A stretch of 64,000 bases of DNA from Sthenelais limicola (taxonomy: Eukaryota > Annelida > Polychaeta > Phyllodocida > Sigalionidae): assembly GCA_942159475.1 (NCBI GenBank), contig OW804094.1, positions 49,472,966 through 49,536,965 on the forward strand, read 5' to 3'. Of this stretch, positions 21,761-32,870 are shown piece after piece. Positions within the stretch are counted from its first letter, which is position 1. Every line of letters starts with the position of its first letter. Made by a program: the position numbers and the translations under genes. Below the pieces are notes generated by a model. That model ran no database searches. It was given only the letters and a program-made list of their open reading frames with translations, and was not told the origin of the DNA.

Positions 21761-22590
21761 AGGATAACTAACTCGTTGGTTGAAGGATTGTGAATATTGC
21801 ACGAGTTGCGCAGCAACTCGTGCAATATTCACAATCCTTCAACCAACGAGTTAGTTATCTGATTTATTATATATGCTTTACATAAGATTAAACAATGTAT
21901 ATTTTGTAGAAATATTACCAAATTACAACTTTACATGATACTTAATCATGTATTTTTGTGTGTAGGCCTATCACTATGCATCACGCTATTGTAGCGGGCA
22001 TCGTGGAGAGGGGAACCCAGTTGAGAAAAATAGCTCACTTTTACTAATCAATTTTAGACTCTTTGACAGCTTTAGATTTAAAACAAAATAAAGTAACAGT
22101 TTGATAAAGGGTAGACATTGATAAAGATGAAAGGATTTTAGTTTATTAATTCATTTGAATCAGATATTACACCTCAACCTCAGTTGAAAGTTACGACGAT
22201 CTGCAGATCATGTTGTCATTTGGCCACTGCAGGAAAATCTCATTTTTGAATCAATTTCTAACGTTTTCGGAGCTTTATTTAGTTTTAAAACCACAGTAAT
22301 GCTCAAACAAAACATACATTTAAATAAAAATAAAGTGTTTTAGTTTATTTCCTTTGTTTTGATCTAATTTCACCGTTCTAACTTCCATTCTGTCTGCATT
22401 GACAACTGATCAGTCCAATGGCGTGATTCCCCTCAGCTATGCCTACGCGCTATCATTTATAAGCGCCTTTGGGATGCCACTCAGAGCGTGGAGTTGTATA
22501 TGACACAACTCAGAGCGTGGAGTTGTATACGGACACAACGTATACAACTCTACAATACGTTGTTTCAACGGCAACGCGTATATAATAAAT
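21761..22590 (-). mobile_element. family C hairpin-ended element, best preserved
   Basis: A perfect stem-loop (21764-21858) is followed by ATTTATTATATATGC at 21862-21876. The body ends with GCGTATATAATAAAT at 22576-22590, the inverted partner of that 15-mer with one mismatch. Near the end are two tandem copies of a roughly 28 bp unit containing CTCAGAGCGTGGAGTTGTAT, and a further small palindrome GTTGTATACG...CGTATACAAC. No protein is encoded. The strand shown assumes the hairpin is the 3' end. Confidence 0.75.
21764..21858. repeat. perfect palindrome, 46 bp arms
   Basis: The arms 21764-21809 and 21813-21858 are exact reverse complements around the loop GCA. The arm begins ATAACTAACTCGTTGGTTGA and ends GCACGAGTTGC. 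The homologous hairpins at 7693 and 37678 are much more degraded, so this copy is young or has been corrected. Confidence 0.95.
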
Positions 22591-22629
22591 ATAGGTATAT
22601 TATTTTTAAGGTAATATTATAGTTCTATA

Positions 22630-22706
22630 TGTGATATGTTAGACAAAAATGAGTCACAAGTCGCAACAAATGGATTTTGAGATAAGAGATGTGAGATCAT
22701 ATTAGA
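22630..22706 (+). mobile_element. family A 5' fragment
   Basis: TGTGATATGTTAGACAAAAA, then TGAGTCACAAGTCGCAAC and GGATTTTGAGAT. Homology stops after GATGTGAGATCAT. Confidence 0.75.
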
Positions 22707-23508
22707 TCTTGTTGGTTAACCTGTACATAAATACCCAGTTTGTCATTATTTCTTGCCACTTATAGCATTTGACAATAATATTAAAATCTTATATTTATAA
22801 CGCTCCCTTCAACAATTCAATCTTCGTACCTGAAACCTTGCAAGGTCTGCAACTGACAGGTAGACATTGACATACAGATAACATGTTTTGCACATACCGA
22901 GCTCTTACACAACGCGCTGGGATGTAAAGTTGTAAACATCATTAATGAATGCACTTGTCAATCGCAACCCCAATCCCCACACGCCATGGGATAAGGGGGA
23001 ATAATTAATTCAGAAAAATACGCCCTATTTTAGACACGAAATCTGCTATAATGTTAAGTAAGTCAAAACTATTATCGATTTTTTACTATAGTCTGGCAGC
23101 TATTTCAAATCTCCCACCAGTCCATATTCAAAAATAACAAGAGAGTTGCTACCACCCCAGAACTCCTGTGAAAGATCTACATAAAAATACAAATACTAGG
23201 TTGATAAAAGATAGAATAGAATAGATTTCAATATTATGAAAATGGTTCAAAATCGATCTTACAGCTATGAGAATGCTGGAGAAAGCAGAAATACTAGACA
23301 AAATGATCCTCCTGTTTTGAATACCTTATTACCTGGAACTGAAAATGATAGACGTTCCTTATTTTATACATTCGAATTACCTCCGCGCCTAAGGGCTCAT
23401 GAAGATTCAACAATCTTCAGTAAAGAATAGAAGATGCTTACATTAATCAGAACGCATGCGGATATTAAATGCTTGATCTAATTTACTTGAAGCAAACAGA
23501 AATGCATA
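22707..23508. other. no defensible gene
   Basis: Contains a 64-codon plus-strand frame (23236-23430) with fairly balanced amino acid composition but no start context, motif or homology that I recognise. Otherwise unassigned. Confidence 0.35.
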
Positions 23509-23876
23509 TGTGATGTGTTTTAGGAAAATGAGTCACAGGTCGCAAAAAATGGATTTTGGGATGTCATCATATTTGAAAAGATAAGATCAAACCGATTTCA
23601 ATGATAGTAAACAGTTGGGCATCTGAGAAGTATTTTCATATCTTAAGTTTGATGGGAGGACATTTACTAGTGTATATAGAGTATCTAATATATACTCTAT
23701 AGAATGACCCTGTAAATGCGTGAATATATTTGGTACACTGTCCTGAAATTTGGTACATGTGTTTATGCTACAAACAGCAGTTTTCAAACATGAAAACATT
23801 CTAACAAAGAAATCTTGTGAATAAAACCTTTTGAGAAATAACATTTCTGCGACACATTTTCCTGTAACACATAACA
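23509..23876 (+). mobile_element. family A MITE, complete
   Basis: A 368 bp copy with TGTGATGTGTTTTAGG, the L, M and R blocks, and the right terminus CCTGTAACACATAACA. ATAT flanks both sides if the element is taken from GTGATG. The M block is slightly shortened. Confidence 0.9.
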
Positions 23877-24989
23877 TATTGTATATATATATAGCAGGTG
23901 ATACACTTATCCACTCATTCACCCACTCGAATAGTCGTTGCGATACTACAAGTCTAATATTATATTTTTCCCTTCTCATCTCATGTCATAATTTGCAACA
24001 TCACTCACCATTTCTCATTTTCACAATGTAATCACTCATGTAACAAATAATAGTTCTTCTAAACATCTACTCTAGACTAATTCATCCACAGTCTATTGTA
24101 TGAAATTAAGATCGGGACACAACGAAAGCTATTCCACGGAATGAGCGCGTTTATGTTTCAAATATCCTGAATAAAGAGTTTGTAAAAAAAAAGATATTTA
24201 AAAATGTGCTTTTGAAGCCCATTTTAATTAGGATATAATAGATAACATTTAATGTTATTTAATGTAGCAATGAACAAAAACATAATCATAATTAACTTCT
24301 GAATATTGGAAATGGATCCTTTATCTGCATGGAGACGCGCGGAGAGCTTTGCTTTGATGTGCTCGCCAGGAAGCACAGATAGTGAGGATACAAATGTCAC
24401 CCATAGCAGGGTTTGTACCCTACAAATAACACTCACATGCCTTTGGATCTAAAGCCATACATGTAGGCCACTGCATGCCACCCCTCTCCCAAATGCATGC
24501 ATTTTCCATAATATGATAAAATAATATATAATATTATTTTCATTTTCAAAAATGAAAAAAATCGATGCGTGGGAACCCTGCGTTTACAAATGTAACCTTT
24601 TATTTTACATTTCATGAAGAAAACATTACACCTTTAGTAGATAGGGGAGAGAGAATGGCCTAGGGGAAAGGAGGAGGGAGATTAAGATTCACAGAGGGAC
24701 AGAGAGTAAGGGAGAGAGGGAGACAAGAGAGTTTGAGGTGGCAGGGGGGGGGGGGGAGGGAGAAAGAGAGAAGGGGGAGAGTCGCCCTACAGATGACCAT
24801 ACAGTTGTCGATCTGATCAGTCATATACAAGTGTTCCTTTATCGGCAAGGGAGAAATAATTCGTGCAATGAAACTATTTGTGCCAGTAATAGGAATATCT
24901 GGTCGGAAATAGGAAAAGGTGTGTTGGAAATCTACTTCTGATATGGGTATCTCAATGGAACCTTATGTGAGAATTTCATGTTGGCAACA
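23877..24989. other. no gene seen; purine-rich low complexity
   Basis: A GA-rich tract covers about 24640-24785, with a G run at about 24745-24757. Its minus-strand reading gives proline- and leucine-rich open frames that are compositional artefacts. Confidence 0.45.
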
Positions 24990-25560
24990 TTATATTTCGA
25001 TTTTGCGAACTGCTGACCCTATGTATCTGTTTTTAACAAATCCGAACTGGTCACCATTTATTATTAGGGGGAGAAATTCGGTGAGTCTGGAGGCGATAAC
25101 TTTTTATATTATTTTGTAGTCGACGTTAAGGAGGGTGATTGGTCTCCATTTTTTTTATAAAGACCGGATCACTATCTTTTTTAGGTATTACTGAGATTAT
25201 ACCTCGTTTTTGATTTTCTGTCATTTGCCCCTCGAGGAGGCATTGTCGCATCATTGGAACAAACAGTTTCTTAATAACACCCCAGAAGCATTGGTAAAAT
25301 TCAATAGGAAAACCATCGCATTCAGGCGATTTATTTTTCTTCATAGAAGCAATGACCTTTTGGATTTCTTCCTCTGAAATCTCTCTGGATAAAAAATCAT
25401 TATCACCTTCATCCAATTGTACAAAATCTTCGGCATTAGTAAACATATCTGCTGCTTGTGGGCAGCTATTACCTTTTTTGTATAGGTTAGAATAAAATAT
25501 CTCCCCTTCTTTCAATATATCTTTGGGGCTGTTCGTTAAATATCCATCGATATTCAACAT
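24990..25560 (-). pseudogene. LINE reverse transcriptase, N-terminal part (inverted)
   Basis: Minus-strand reading gives the pre-RT linker (GEIFYSNLYKK), the RT finger motif KSPECDGFPIEFYQCFW and IISVIPKKDSDP. After a frameshift near 25140 it gives WRPITLLNVDYKI, an in-frame stop, and then DQFGFVKNRYIG. These are the first conserved blocks of a LINE RT. It ends about where the plus-strand part would begin. Broken by at least one frameshift and one stop, so not functional. Confidence 0.9.
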
Positions 25561-25562
25561 GT

Positions 25563-27612
25563 TTACAATGATATCATATCTCTACTGGAATACTCCGGAG
25601 AGGAGGGCATTGGCACATCATTGGATTTTTCTAAAGCTTATGATTCAATTGAATGGGCTTTCATGAGAAAATCACTGGAAGCACATAACATAAACAATAC
25701 TTTTATATCTTGGATAGAGACCTTATTATTTGACTCCAAGGCAGTGTTTACAAACAACGGTAACTCCTCTACTTGGTTTAATATACAAAGAGGTATGAAG
25801 CAGGGAGACCCCCTATCATCTGTTTTGTTCACTATTGTTGTAGAAAAGCTCGCAGAGCATATATACGGAAATCCGAAAGTGTGAGAGGAATCAAAATGGG
25901 AAATGTCAAAGCAAAAATTACCCAATTCGCCGACGACATGTCCATAACGGTACAAGATGAAAATTCCCTCGTTGAAGTTATAAACATTGTGAATTCCTTT
26001 TCAAAAGCATCTGGCTTAAAATTAAATACAGCCAAATCAAAAGGGTTTTTGATAGGTGGTGTTCAGGTGACCCATGATTCATTGAAAGAAATTGAATGGG
26101 TAAAACAAATGAAAAAACTTCGTGTAGTGTTATTATACCCAAGAAATGAAAAAATGCTTTACAAAATAAATAGCGAAGAACTAATTATCAAGGTCAACAA
26201 TGTCATAAATGACTGGGGTAACAGATTCCTTACTATGAAAGGACGGATTCTAGTTTGTAACATATTCCTACTCCCCATCTTCCAACATACAATGTCTTGC
26301 ATCTCCTTTGACGAAACTCTCATTAAGAAGATTAACAAATCAATGTTAGATTTTGTGTACAAAGGCCCGAATCGTCCCATCGGTGTTGTCTTTATGGCGC
26401 AAAAAATCGAAAATGGTGGCCTAGGTTAAAGACTAATTGAAGAGATCCATATTATACACAAAATAATGTGGATCAAAAGGTTTCTTAGCTGTGGAAATCA
26501 ACAATGGGTTAAACCATTGGAACATTCGAAAATAAGCGATTAGACCATGTATTCTTAGCCAGAAGCAGACCCAAGAGGTATTTGAATGAATTGTACGCTG
26601 GGATATTTAAAATTTTGAACAAGGTATACACTAGACATGAACCACAAACGGCAAGTCAAATTGTCAAAGAGTGGCTATGGTACAACAGCCATGTTAAATA
26701 CAAAAACAAAATGATATATAGACCCGATTGGGAAGAGATGGGTATTACGTCAGTCGGTGATATTTTGTATGAAAATGGTAACATAATGTCTCACAAGGAC
26801 ATAGTATTGAGCTAGTTTTTATCATAGAAAAGAGATTGCTCTAGCTATGCCCAAATGATGGCTGAATAAAGTTAAACAGCAAAGTATTACCAATGGAAAA
26901 CACTCAATAGATCTTTATATTGAGGAAAAATGCTTAGATTTGATAGAATGTAATGCCAAAGAGGTGTACCAAAGCCTAATCCTGAGCAAGAAAGTCAAAC
27001 GAGAAAGATTCGATAAAAGGCAAGATCTCCCTAAACTCAATAATCAACAATTTGAAGAGGTTGACTGGAGAACATTTTTTTGTTTACCGTATAAAATAAC
27101 AATAGAGACCAGACTACAAGTGTTACAATATAAGATCCTACATAAAACTCTAACGTGCAACAGATACTTGAATAATATCCAAATTAAAAAGAATGACAAA
27201 TGTGATTTCTGCTCAGGAAAAGATAATATAGTGCACTTCTTGGCGACATGTAAACAAACTAAGCTCATGTGGGCTAGATTATTCGACTGGATATATGAAA
27301 ATGGGAACATGAACCTGGACGAACTTTTCATCAAAAGGTGAACAAATATTTCACAAAAAATCTAACATAGTGGAAGTTGAACCTATTGATATAGTATTCG
27401 GTATTGCTCTAAAAAGCAGCAACTCATATATTATAAACTGGATAATACTACAGGCCAAGGCCTTTGTCTATAGACAGAAACTTTTTGGAAAAGGCTTGTT
27501 GAAACAATTATTACTAATGTACGAGCTCAGATTGAGATGTAGTGTTGTCATTTATTCTCATACCTTTCGTAGGGTCAAAAAGGAGGAAAAAATTATATGG
27601 CGAACGCTTTGA
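25563..27612 (+). pseudogene. LINE reverse transcriptase, palm to C-terminus
   Basis: Plus-strand reading gives NDIISLLEYSGEEG, then LDFSKAYDSIEW (25621-25656), RGMKQGDPLS (25789-25818) and the catalytic FADD (25926-25937, in place of the more usual YADD). The C-terminal domain has WRTFFCLPYKITIETRLQ and a C-x2-C-x7-H-x4-C finger (CDFC...H...C, 27201-27251), then NWIILQAKAFVY. Frame changes near 25860, a stop at 26427-26429, and further stops near 26540, 26815 and 27340 break it. Confidence 0.9.
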
Positions 27613-27850
27613 TGAAGATCGACCAAATAAGTCAAACCTACTTAAATTCCTGTCATACCTTTTATACATGTATAATTACTTGTATTTTCTTCCAGGAGAA
27701 AACCCGAGATGACAAACTTAGCATTGTAGAAGCCCAAAAGGTTTTTAAAAAAACAAAAAAAAACATTATTTCGCTTTTCCAAATTCATTTGGGCACTGGT
27801 GATATTTTGGACAACAATTATTTTTGAAAAGGGGGTCTCGACTTCTCTGG

Positions 27851-28313
27851 GCCTGCCCCTGGTTAGACCTAAATTTGGTACACTTTTATTCGGCCTTCAG
27901 GGCCGTCAGGGACGTTTCACCTTCAATTCCCACTTTAATTGCATTGTAGGCCTACACCTTTTATATTTGATTTGATCTCTCCTACCTTAGTATTTGAAAA
28001 TCTAGCTCTGAAACCCAAAAGCAACGAAGATATTTACTGTTTAGACTAGGCTACTGCACACAAAATCATTGAAAATAATTATCTCACATATGGCACCTAT
28101 CCAGTCACGCTAAAGCTTCATTCCTGTATTCAATTGTATCTCGCTATTTCCCAAACGTTGGTATTCTCCGACCTTGATATTCGGAACCACCTGGCAGCAA
28201 ACAAAAGGAGAAAGTGGATTTTCCTTTCATTGCTGTGCCAGGTTGTGTATGAATTGGCGGTAATATTCGATACACAAACATGAAATATAGAAATCCATTA
28301 CAAGGTGGAATAT
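27851..28313. other. no recognisable feature
   Basis: May include the untranslated 3' end of the LINE. CGGCCTTCAGGGCCG at about 27891-27905 is a small palindrome. No clear poly(A) end was found. Confidence 0.35.
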
Positions 28314-28549
28314 GGGTGAAATCTTGTGAAAATGTACAATTCACCTTTTAGAAACTCTCTCAAATAACTCAAATTTCAGATGAAAATGAGACTCAAAATA
28401 CAATTCAACATAACCAAGCAGATCCTTTGAGTCAACACAATAAAAGATATGCTCAGATATACCTAGTATTTAACATTGTCCAGCCTAATTTAAGTCAGTA
28501 TTTACTAAATGTGTAGAGCTGACGATTGCACATTTTCTGGTGATCTAAC
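28314..28549 (+). mobile_element. family D MITE, complete
   Basis: 236 bp. The left end GGTGAAATCTTGTGAAAATG then TACAATTCAC pairs with the right end GATTGCACATTTTCTGGTGA then TCTAAC. The interior TATTTACTAAATGTGTAGAG matches the copy at 6704. Confidence 0.75.
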
Positions 28550-28862
28550 TCATAATTATACGGAGGAAGAGAAAGAGATGCTGTCCAATTTACGATTTAG
28601 CTGTGGAAAATTTGATTTAGTGTATCCAATTTTATGAAGTATGCTGGAATAATTTCATGCTGAGCCATGCATCTATCTTTAAATATATAACGTTTTGGTC
28701 TTAGATATGCGTGAAGATAAGTGACTACTTTTGCTTATTGTATTATCAATCTTTCATATTCTCATTGAATTCTCACATACTATGGCGGACCTGGAATACA
28801 TGGAAACCTTACATGGAACTGTAGAAGACCCTGCCTTTGAAACCAAATCCTTCTTCATAAAA
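28550..28862. other. no recognisable feature
   Basis: Unassigned spacer. Confidence 0.35.
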
Positions 28863-28896
28863 TGTGATGTGTTTCAGGAAAATGAGTCGCCAAAAG
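28863..28896 (+). mobile_element. family A 5' terminus fragment
   Basis: TGTGATGTGTTTCAGGAAAA then TGAGTCGCCAAAAG, after which homology ends. A complete copy in the same orientation starts 31 bases later. Confidence 0.75.
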
Positions 28897-28926
28897 CAAT
28901 ATATTTCATACAGAGCGTCTGGAATA

Positions 28927-29326
28927 TGTGATATGTCACAGGCAAATAGGTCACAAGTCGCAAAAATGGGTTTTGATATACCATCATATTTGAAAATATG
29001 AGATCAAGGAAATTCCAATGTTAGTAAACAGTAGGAAATCTAATAAGTACTTCTATATTTTAAGTTTGATATTTTTAATTTTGAAAAAAAAGAAGTTTCT
29101 GGGTGGGCATTTACAAGTAAAGTAGACAGATATACTCAACAGGATGACCCTAGAAATGCATGGATACATTTGTTACATAGTCTTGAAATTTGGTACATGT
29201 ATTCATGTGATTTCAAGGATTAGATACCTCAAAAATGAAAATATTTCAACACAAAGCACCTGTGGATAAATGACTTAGAAATACGTATTTTTCGACTTGT
29301 GACTCGTTTTCCTGAAACACATAACA
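28927..29326 (+). mobile_element. family A MITE, complete
   Basis: 400 bp. TGTGATATGTCACAGG, all three blocks (CTATATTTTAAGTTTGATAT; GGGTGGGCATTTACAAG; TTTGGTACATGTATTCATG) and the right terminus CCTGAAACACATAACA. A good reference copy. Confidence 0.9.
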
Positions 29327-29812
29327 AATGCTCCTACGATCATTCGTCATTGTGAATCGGAACCCAATAGAGGGAGAGGCAAAGGCCAGTGACAAAAGGT
29401 CGGGTTATGACAGTGTAGCCAGATCTTCTCTCCTTTGTTCTCTGTTTTGAGAAATACAAATGAGGGCTTCAAAGCTCTCGGTTCTCTCGGATAGAGACCG
29501 TGAGTGTGGAGGTAGGGTTGGGGAGTGGAGTAGGGTGTGGAGGTGGGGGTGGAGTGGGGTGAAGGGAAAAAAGGATCGGGTATGCATGAAGATAATATCC
29601 CGGAAATTTAAAACAGGGTCGGAGGGAGGGAGAAGCCTTTGTGAGACAGGATCTAAAGCGATGTTACTGAATAAGAAATTATGATAATTGGGTAAAACCA
29701 AGGCTCACAAAATGAACCTTCAACGACTGACCATGTGCGGTGTGACAGGCTGTGGCTGGCTGTGAGTGTACATGCATACATGTTTTTTTAAAAGAAATAA
29801 TTATTCAGGAAA
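29327..29812. other. no gene seen
   Basis: Contains a GT- and G-rich patch (about 29500-29580). Open frames on both strands here mirror each other and look compositional. Confidence 0.4.
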
Positions 29813-29940
29813 TGTGATGTGTCACAGGAAAATGAGTCACAAGTCACAAAAATAGATTTTGAGAAATCATCATATTTGAAAAGATGACATCAATCCGATT
29901 CCGATGATGGTAAACTGCGGGAAGTAAAATACGTATTTTC
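29813..29940 (+). mobile_element. family A 5' part
   Basis: TGTGATGTGTCACAGGAAAA, the L block and GATTCCGATGATGGTAAAC. Lost after TACGTATTTTCTA. Confidence 0.8.
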
Positions 29941-30451
29941 TAGGCCCGTAACACAAATGTTATAACAACCGTTTTTGTTTTCTCTTTACGCTTCATGTTA
30001 TCTTAACACTCCAGGTGAGTTTTTTTTAAATAATCTTTTTAGAGCAGACATACAAGCGTCCCGGATTTGCTGCAATCAATCGGCGGTCTTCCTCCCGGCT
30101 GCCTTTGTGTTAGGGGTAATCAATTATGAGTACAATCAATTATTACCATCCGGTCACTGAGGTTGCTTCCCCGTAATCCAACTATATAATCTTTATATCT
30201 ATACGTCTGGGATAAGATTCGTTCGGAAATGAAACGTCAAGCCCCGCACTCCCTACCTGCATTCACCGTCCACCCACACAGTTCTGCTATTGAGACCGGT
30301 TTTATAGAAACATCTTTTTGAAAAGTTATTTGAAAAGTGATCACAATTCCGTTTGAAACTGATTTTCAATAGGAAGCTTCGTTTTAACTTGATTCCTATT
30401 GTGAACTCCTGCTAGGCTCGGACAAAGATTGGGAACTTTTAGAAGAACGAA
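29941..30451. other. no recognisable feature
   Basis: Unassigned spacer between two family A copies. Nothing was seen. Confidence 0.35.
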
Positions 30452-30833
30452 TGTGATGTGTTACAGGAAAATGAGGATCTTGAAATATCATTATATCAGA
30501 AAAGATGAGATCAATTGGATTCCAATGATAGTAAACATTGGAACATCTAATACATGTTTCTATATTTTCAGTCTGATGTTTTTATTTTTGAAATACAAAG
30601 GTTGGGGGGCCAATTACTATAGTAAAGTGGCTAAATATACTCTATAAGCTGACCTTAGAAATGCACTTATTTCTTTCATACACTGTCTTGAAATTTGGTA
30701 GATATTTTCATACGACTCAAAGCGGTAGATACCCCAAATATGAAAACATTCCGACCAAGATATCTTGCAGATAAAACATTTTGATAAATAGCAGCTTTGC
30801 AACTTGTAACTCATTTTCGTGTAACACATCACA
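30452..30833 (+). mobile_element. family A MITE, complete with small 5' deletion
   Basis: 382 bp. After TGTGATGTGTTACAGGAAAA and TGAGGAT the CACAAGTCGC part of the terminus is deleted. The L, M and R blocks follow, ending with GTGTAACACATCACA. AA flanks both sides. Confidence 0.9.
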
Positions 30834-31096
30834 AATGGTTTAAGGAAGATAAAAGAATACGCTGAAACGTTAGTTTTTAGATAGTTGTGTTAGTCACATG
30901 GACACAATACGCAAAGGTGATCGAGGGCTGTTGCACAACAGAATTCAACGAACGAACAGGATAACCTCCTTGTAGGGGTCTAAGAACGAATGGACACCAG
31001 GTTATGTGGGCGGAGGTGTGCACCTTATATCTATACTCAGCTCTCGAACTTCACTGTACACTGCCTACAGCGCAGAGGTCCCTACCAATGCATTAA
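30834..31096. other. spacer with GTTGCACAA motif
   Basis: GGGCTGTTGCACAACAG at about 30926 resembles a Harbinger-type terminus and recurs in both orientations up to 34 kb. No open frame was seen. Confidence 0.35.
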
Positions 31097-32045
31097 CTAT
31101 ACATAGATGATTATATGATAGTTTCTGATACTTATGACTCTTGCTTGTATGCCCAACAGCTAATGATTTCCATCCTGCGGTCGCTGGGGTTTGGAATAGC
31201 ATGGAACAAGTCGACGTCGCCTTCCCGGGTGGTTATCTACCTTGGGGTTGAGTTTGATTCCTTCAGGATGACAGTCTCCCTACCTCAGGTGAAACTAGAT
31301 CGACTTCTTCATGAACTCCATTACTTCGCTGACAAAGACAGGGCAACTACAGCGCCTCTGTGGTCTTATGGTCCATGCAGCCAAAGTGATAAGGGGTGCC
31401 AGGACCTTTTCTCATCGAGTTATAGACCTGTTGTCTAATATCCAGAAACCTAGGATTCGCCTGAGTAGAGAATTCCAACTTGATCTTCAGTGGTGGCTGC
31501 GCTGGGCTGCCTCCTGCAATGGTTCGAATCAAATGATCAAGTATAATTATGGCTCTGGCCCAGTGTTTTATACAGATGCCTGTACTACTGGGTATGGTCT
31601 AGTCTACTTAGAGAATTGGCAGGCCGGCCTCTTCTCTAGTATACCCGTCCCTGACACATTCCTCTGCAAGGAACACTGCCACTGGATCAATTGTGACTTA
31701 GACCCCGACGTGTTCCATATTAACTATTTAGAGATGCTCCCTGTGAAATTCGCTTCGAAGCGCTTTGGTCATCTATGGCGGGACACCCATGTAGTCTTGT
31801 ATTCAGATAATACTACCATCATCGCCTGTGTGAACAAAGGAACTACTTCCAGTAAAACTAGCATGCCTCTTATTCGTAATATTTTTTGGTTGTGTGTTAA
31901 GCTGAACATTTATATTACTGCCTGTCATATCCCTGGTCACATGAATGTCACTGCTGATTATCTCTCCAGACTTCATAGCGCTTCAGATTTAGATAGATTA
32001 TATTTTTTCTCACTCTGTTGTAGCTGCGAGATGGAAGACTGACCT
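31097..32045 (+). pseudogene. Ngaro/DIRS-like reverse transcriptase and RNase H remnant
   Basis: Begins abruptly at the RT catalytic box YIDD (31100-31111); everything upstream is missing and an in-frame stop precedes it. It continues with the RT thumb (IYLGVEFDSF). After a frame change near 31340 it gives the connection LQRLCGLMVHAAKVIRGARTF and an RNase H domain: FYTDACTTGYG, INYLEML, LYSDNTTIIACVNK and HIPGHMNVTADYLSRL. These carry the acidic residues expected of that fold. RT-RNase H followed directly by a tyrosine recombinase fits Ngaro better than DIRS1 or gypsy (family knowledge). Confidence 0.85.
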
Positions 32046-32870
32046 GGCAGTTCTGGATGAAGAGGTGTCGGCCACAATTTCTGCAGGGTGGTCTAAGAAT
32101 ACCTTGAGAACAAGGAACTCCCAATGGGGGAAGTTTCTTCAATTTTGCCTGGACAACGACCTCCAGTCGGTGCCTGCGAATCCACGCACTGTCTGCAGAT
32201 TCCTGTCCTTTCTAGCCAGGACTTCAGTATATAGTACCTGCAACAACTTCTTATCGGCTATCATCACTCTTCATAAGTACCTGGGGTTTGACTGCAACTT
32301 TAGAGACAACTTCTCAGTGAGTCTTACCCTAATGGGCCTCGGTAACCTCTGAGGGAAGGAGATTAATCAGAAGGCTTGTCTGAGTGTCCAAGACCTTTCT
32401 ACTATTTTCAAGTCCGTTGACTGTTCTGACATCAATGAACTTACCTGCAGGACAGCTGTTCTCTTGTGCTTCAGGTCATTGCTACGTGAATCTAATGTTG
32501 TGCCTTCGACACTGAATGATCTCAGGCATGTGGTTCGTCGTTCGGATGTTGAGTTCACAAATGAGGGCCTCTGCATCACTGTGCACTCCTCAAAGACCTT
32601 GCATCATCACCAAGACAAGTTCCTTATTCCTATCAGAAAGTGTCACAACTACTACTTCGACTTGGTTACACAGCTGGGGGGCCATATGAGGAGGTTCCCA
32701 GCTTCTCCAGAAGATCCTCTTTTCTTCAAGTGTGCCAATGATGGATCACAGACTTATCTACTGTATCGTGACTTGTTGAGTTTCCTCAAATACAAGGCTG
32801 CTATACTGCTACGCCAGAGGAATTCCTTTTCATGACATCACTAGGCTAGGTATTTGCCAACCCAATTCTC
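32020..32870 (+). pseudogene. tyrosine recombinase of the Ngaro-like element, broken
   Basis: The reading VVAARWKTDLAVLDEEVSAT leads into a SAM-like N-terminal domain (TLRTRNSQWGKFLQFC, RFLSFLARTSVYSTCNNFLS). A TGA at 32350-32352 interrupts it, but the same frame then stays open. The catalytic-core region has LLRESNVVP (first catalytic Arg) and VHSSKTLHHH (Lys). A frameshift near 32815 moves the likely His/Arg segment (FHDITRLG) into another frame, and the catalytic Tyr region is not recognisable. It would once have inserted the circular cDNA by recombination. Confidence 0.8.

Larger units (their letters stand above)
24990..27850 (+). mobile_element. Tx1/L1-like LINE copy with inverted 5' part
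   Basis: A decayed, 5'-truncated non-LTR retrotransposon. The upstream part of its reverse transcriptase (RT) lies on the minus strand (24990-25560) and the rest on the plus strand (25563 onward). The protein order is continuous across the junction when the first piece is flipped back. This layout is the signature of twin priming during target-primed reverse transcription. The C-terminal CCHC-type finger and adjoining region resemble Tx1/L1-group LINEs. The 3' boundary is not clear. Confidence 0.85.

Noticed and set aside
23236..23430. 64-codon frame with balanced composition
   Set aside because: Too short to judge without homology or transcript data; no exon boundary signals stood out. It remains the most exon-like non-transposon frame I saw, but I cannot support it.
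23587..23979. 130-codon minus-strand open frame
   Set aside because: It is mostly the complement of a complete family A MITE (23509-23876). Similar frames in the copies at 35553 and 62304 are broken at different places, so there is no conserved protein.
24640..24850. Proline-rich minus-strand frame
   Set aside because: Produced by the GA-rich tract; the composition alone explains it.
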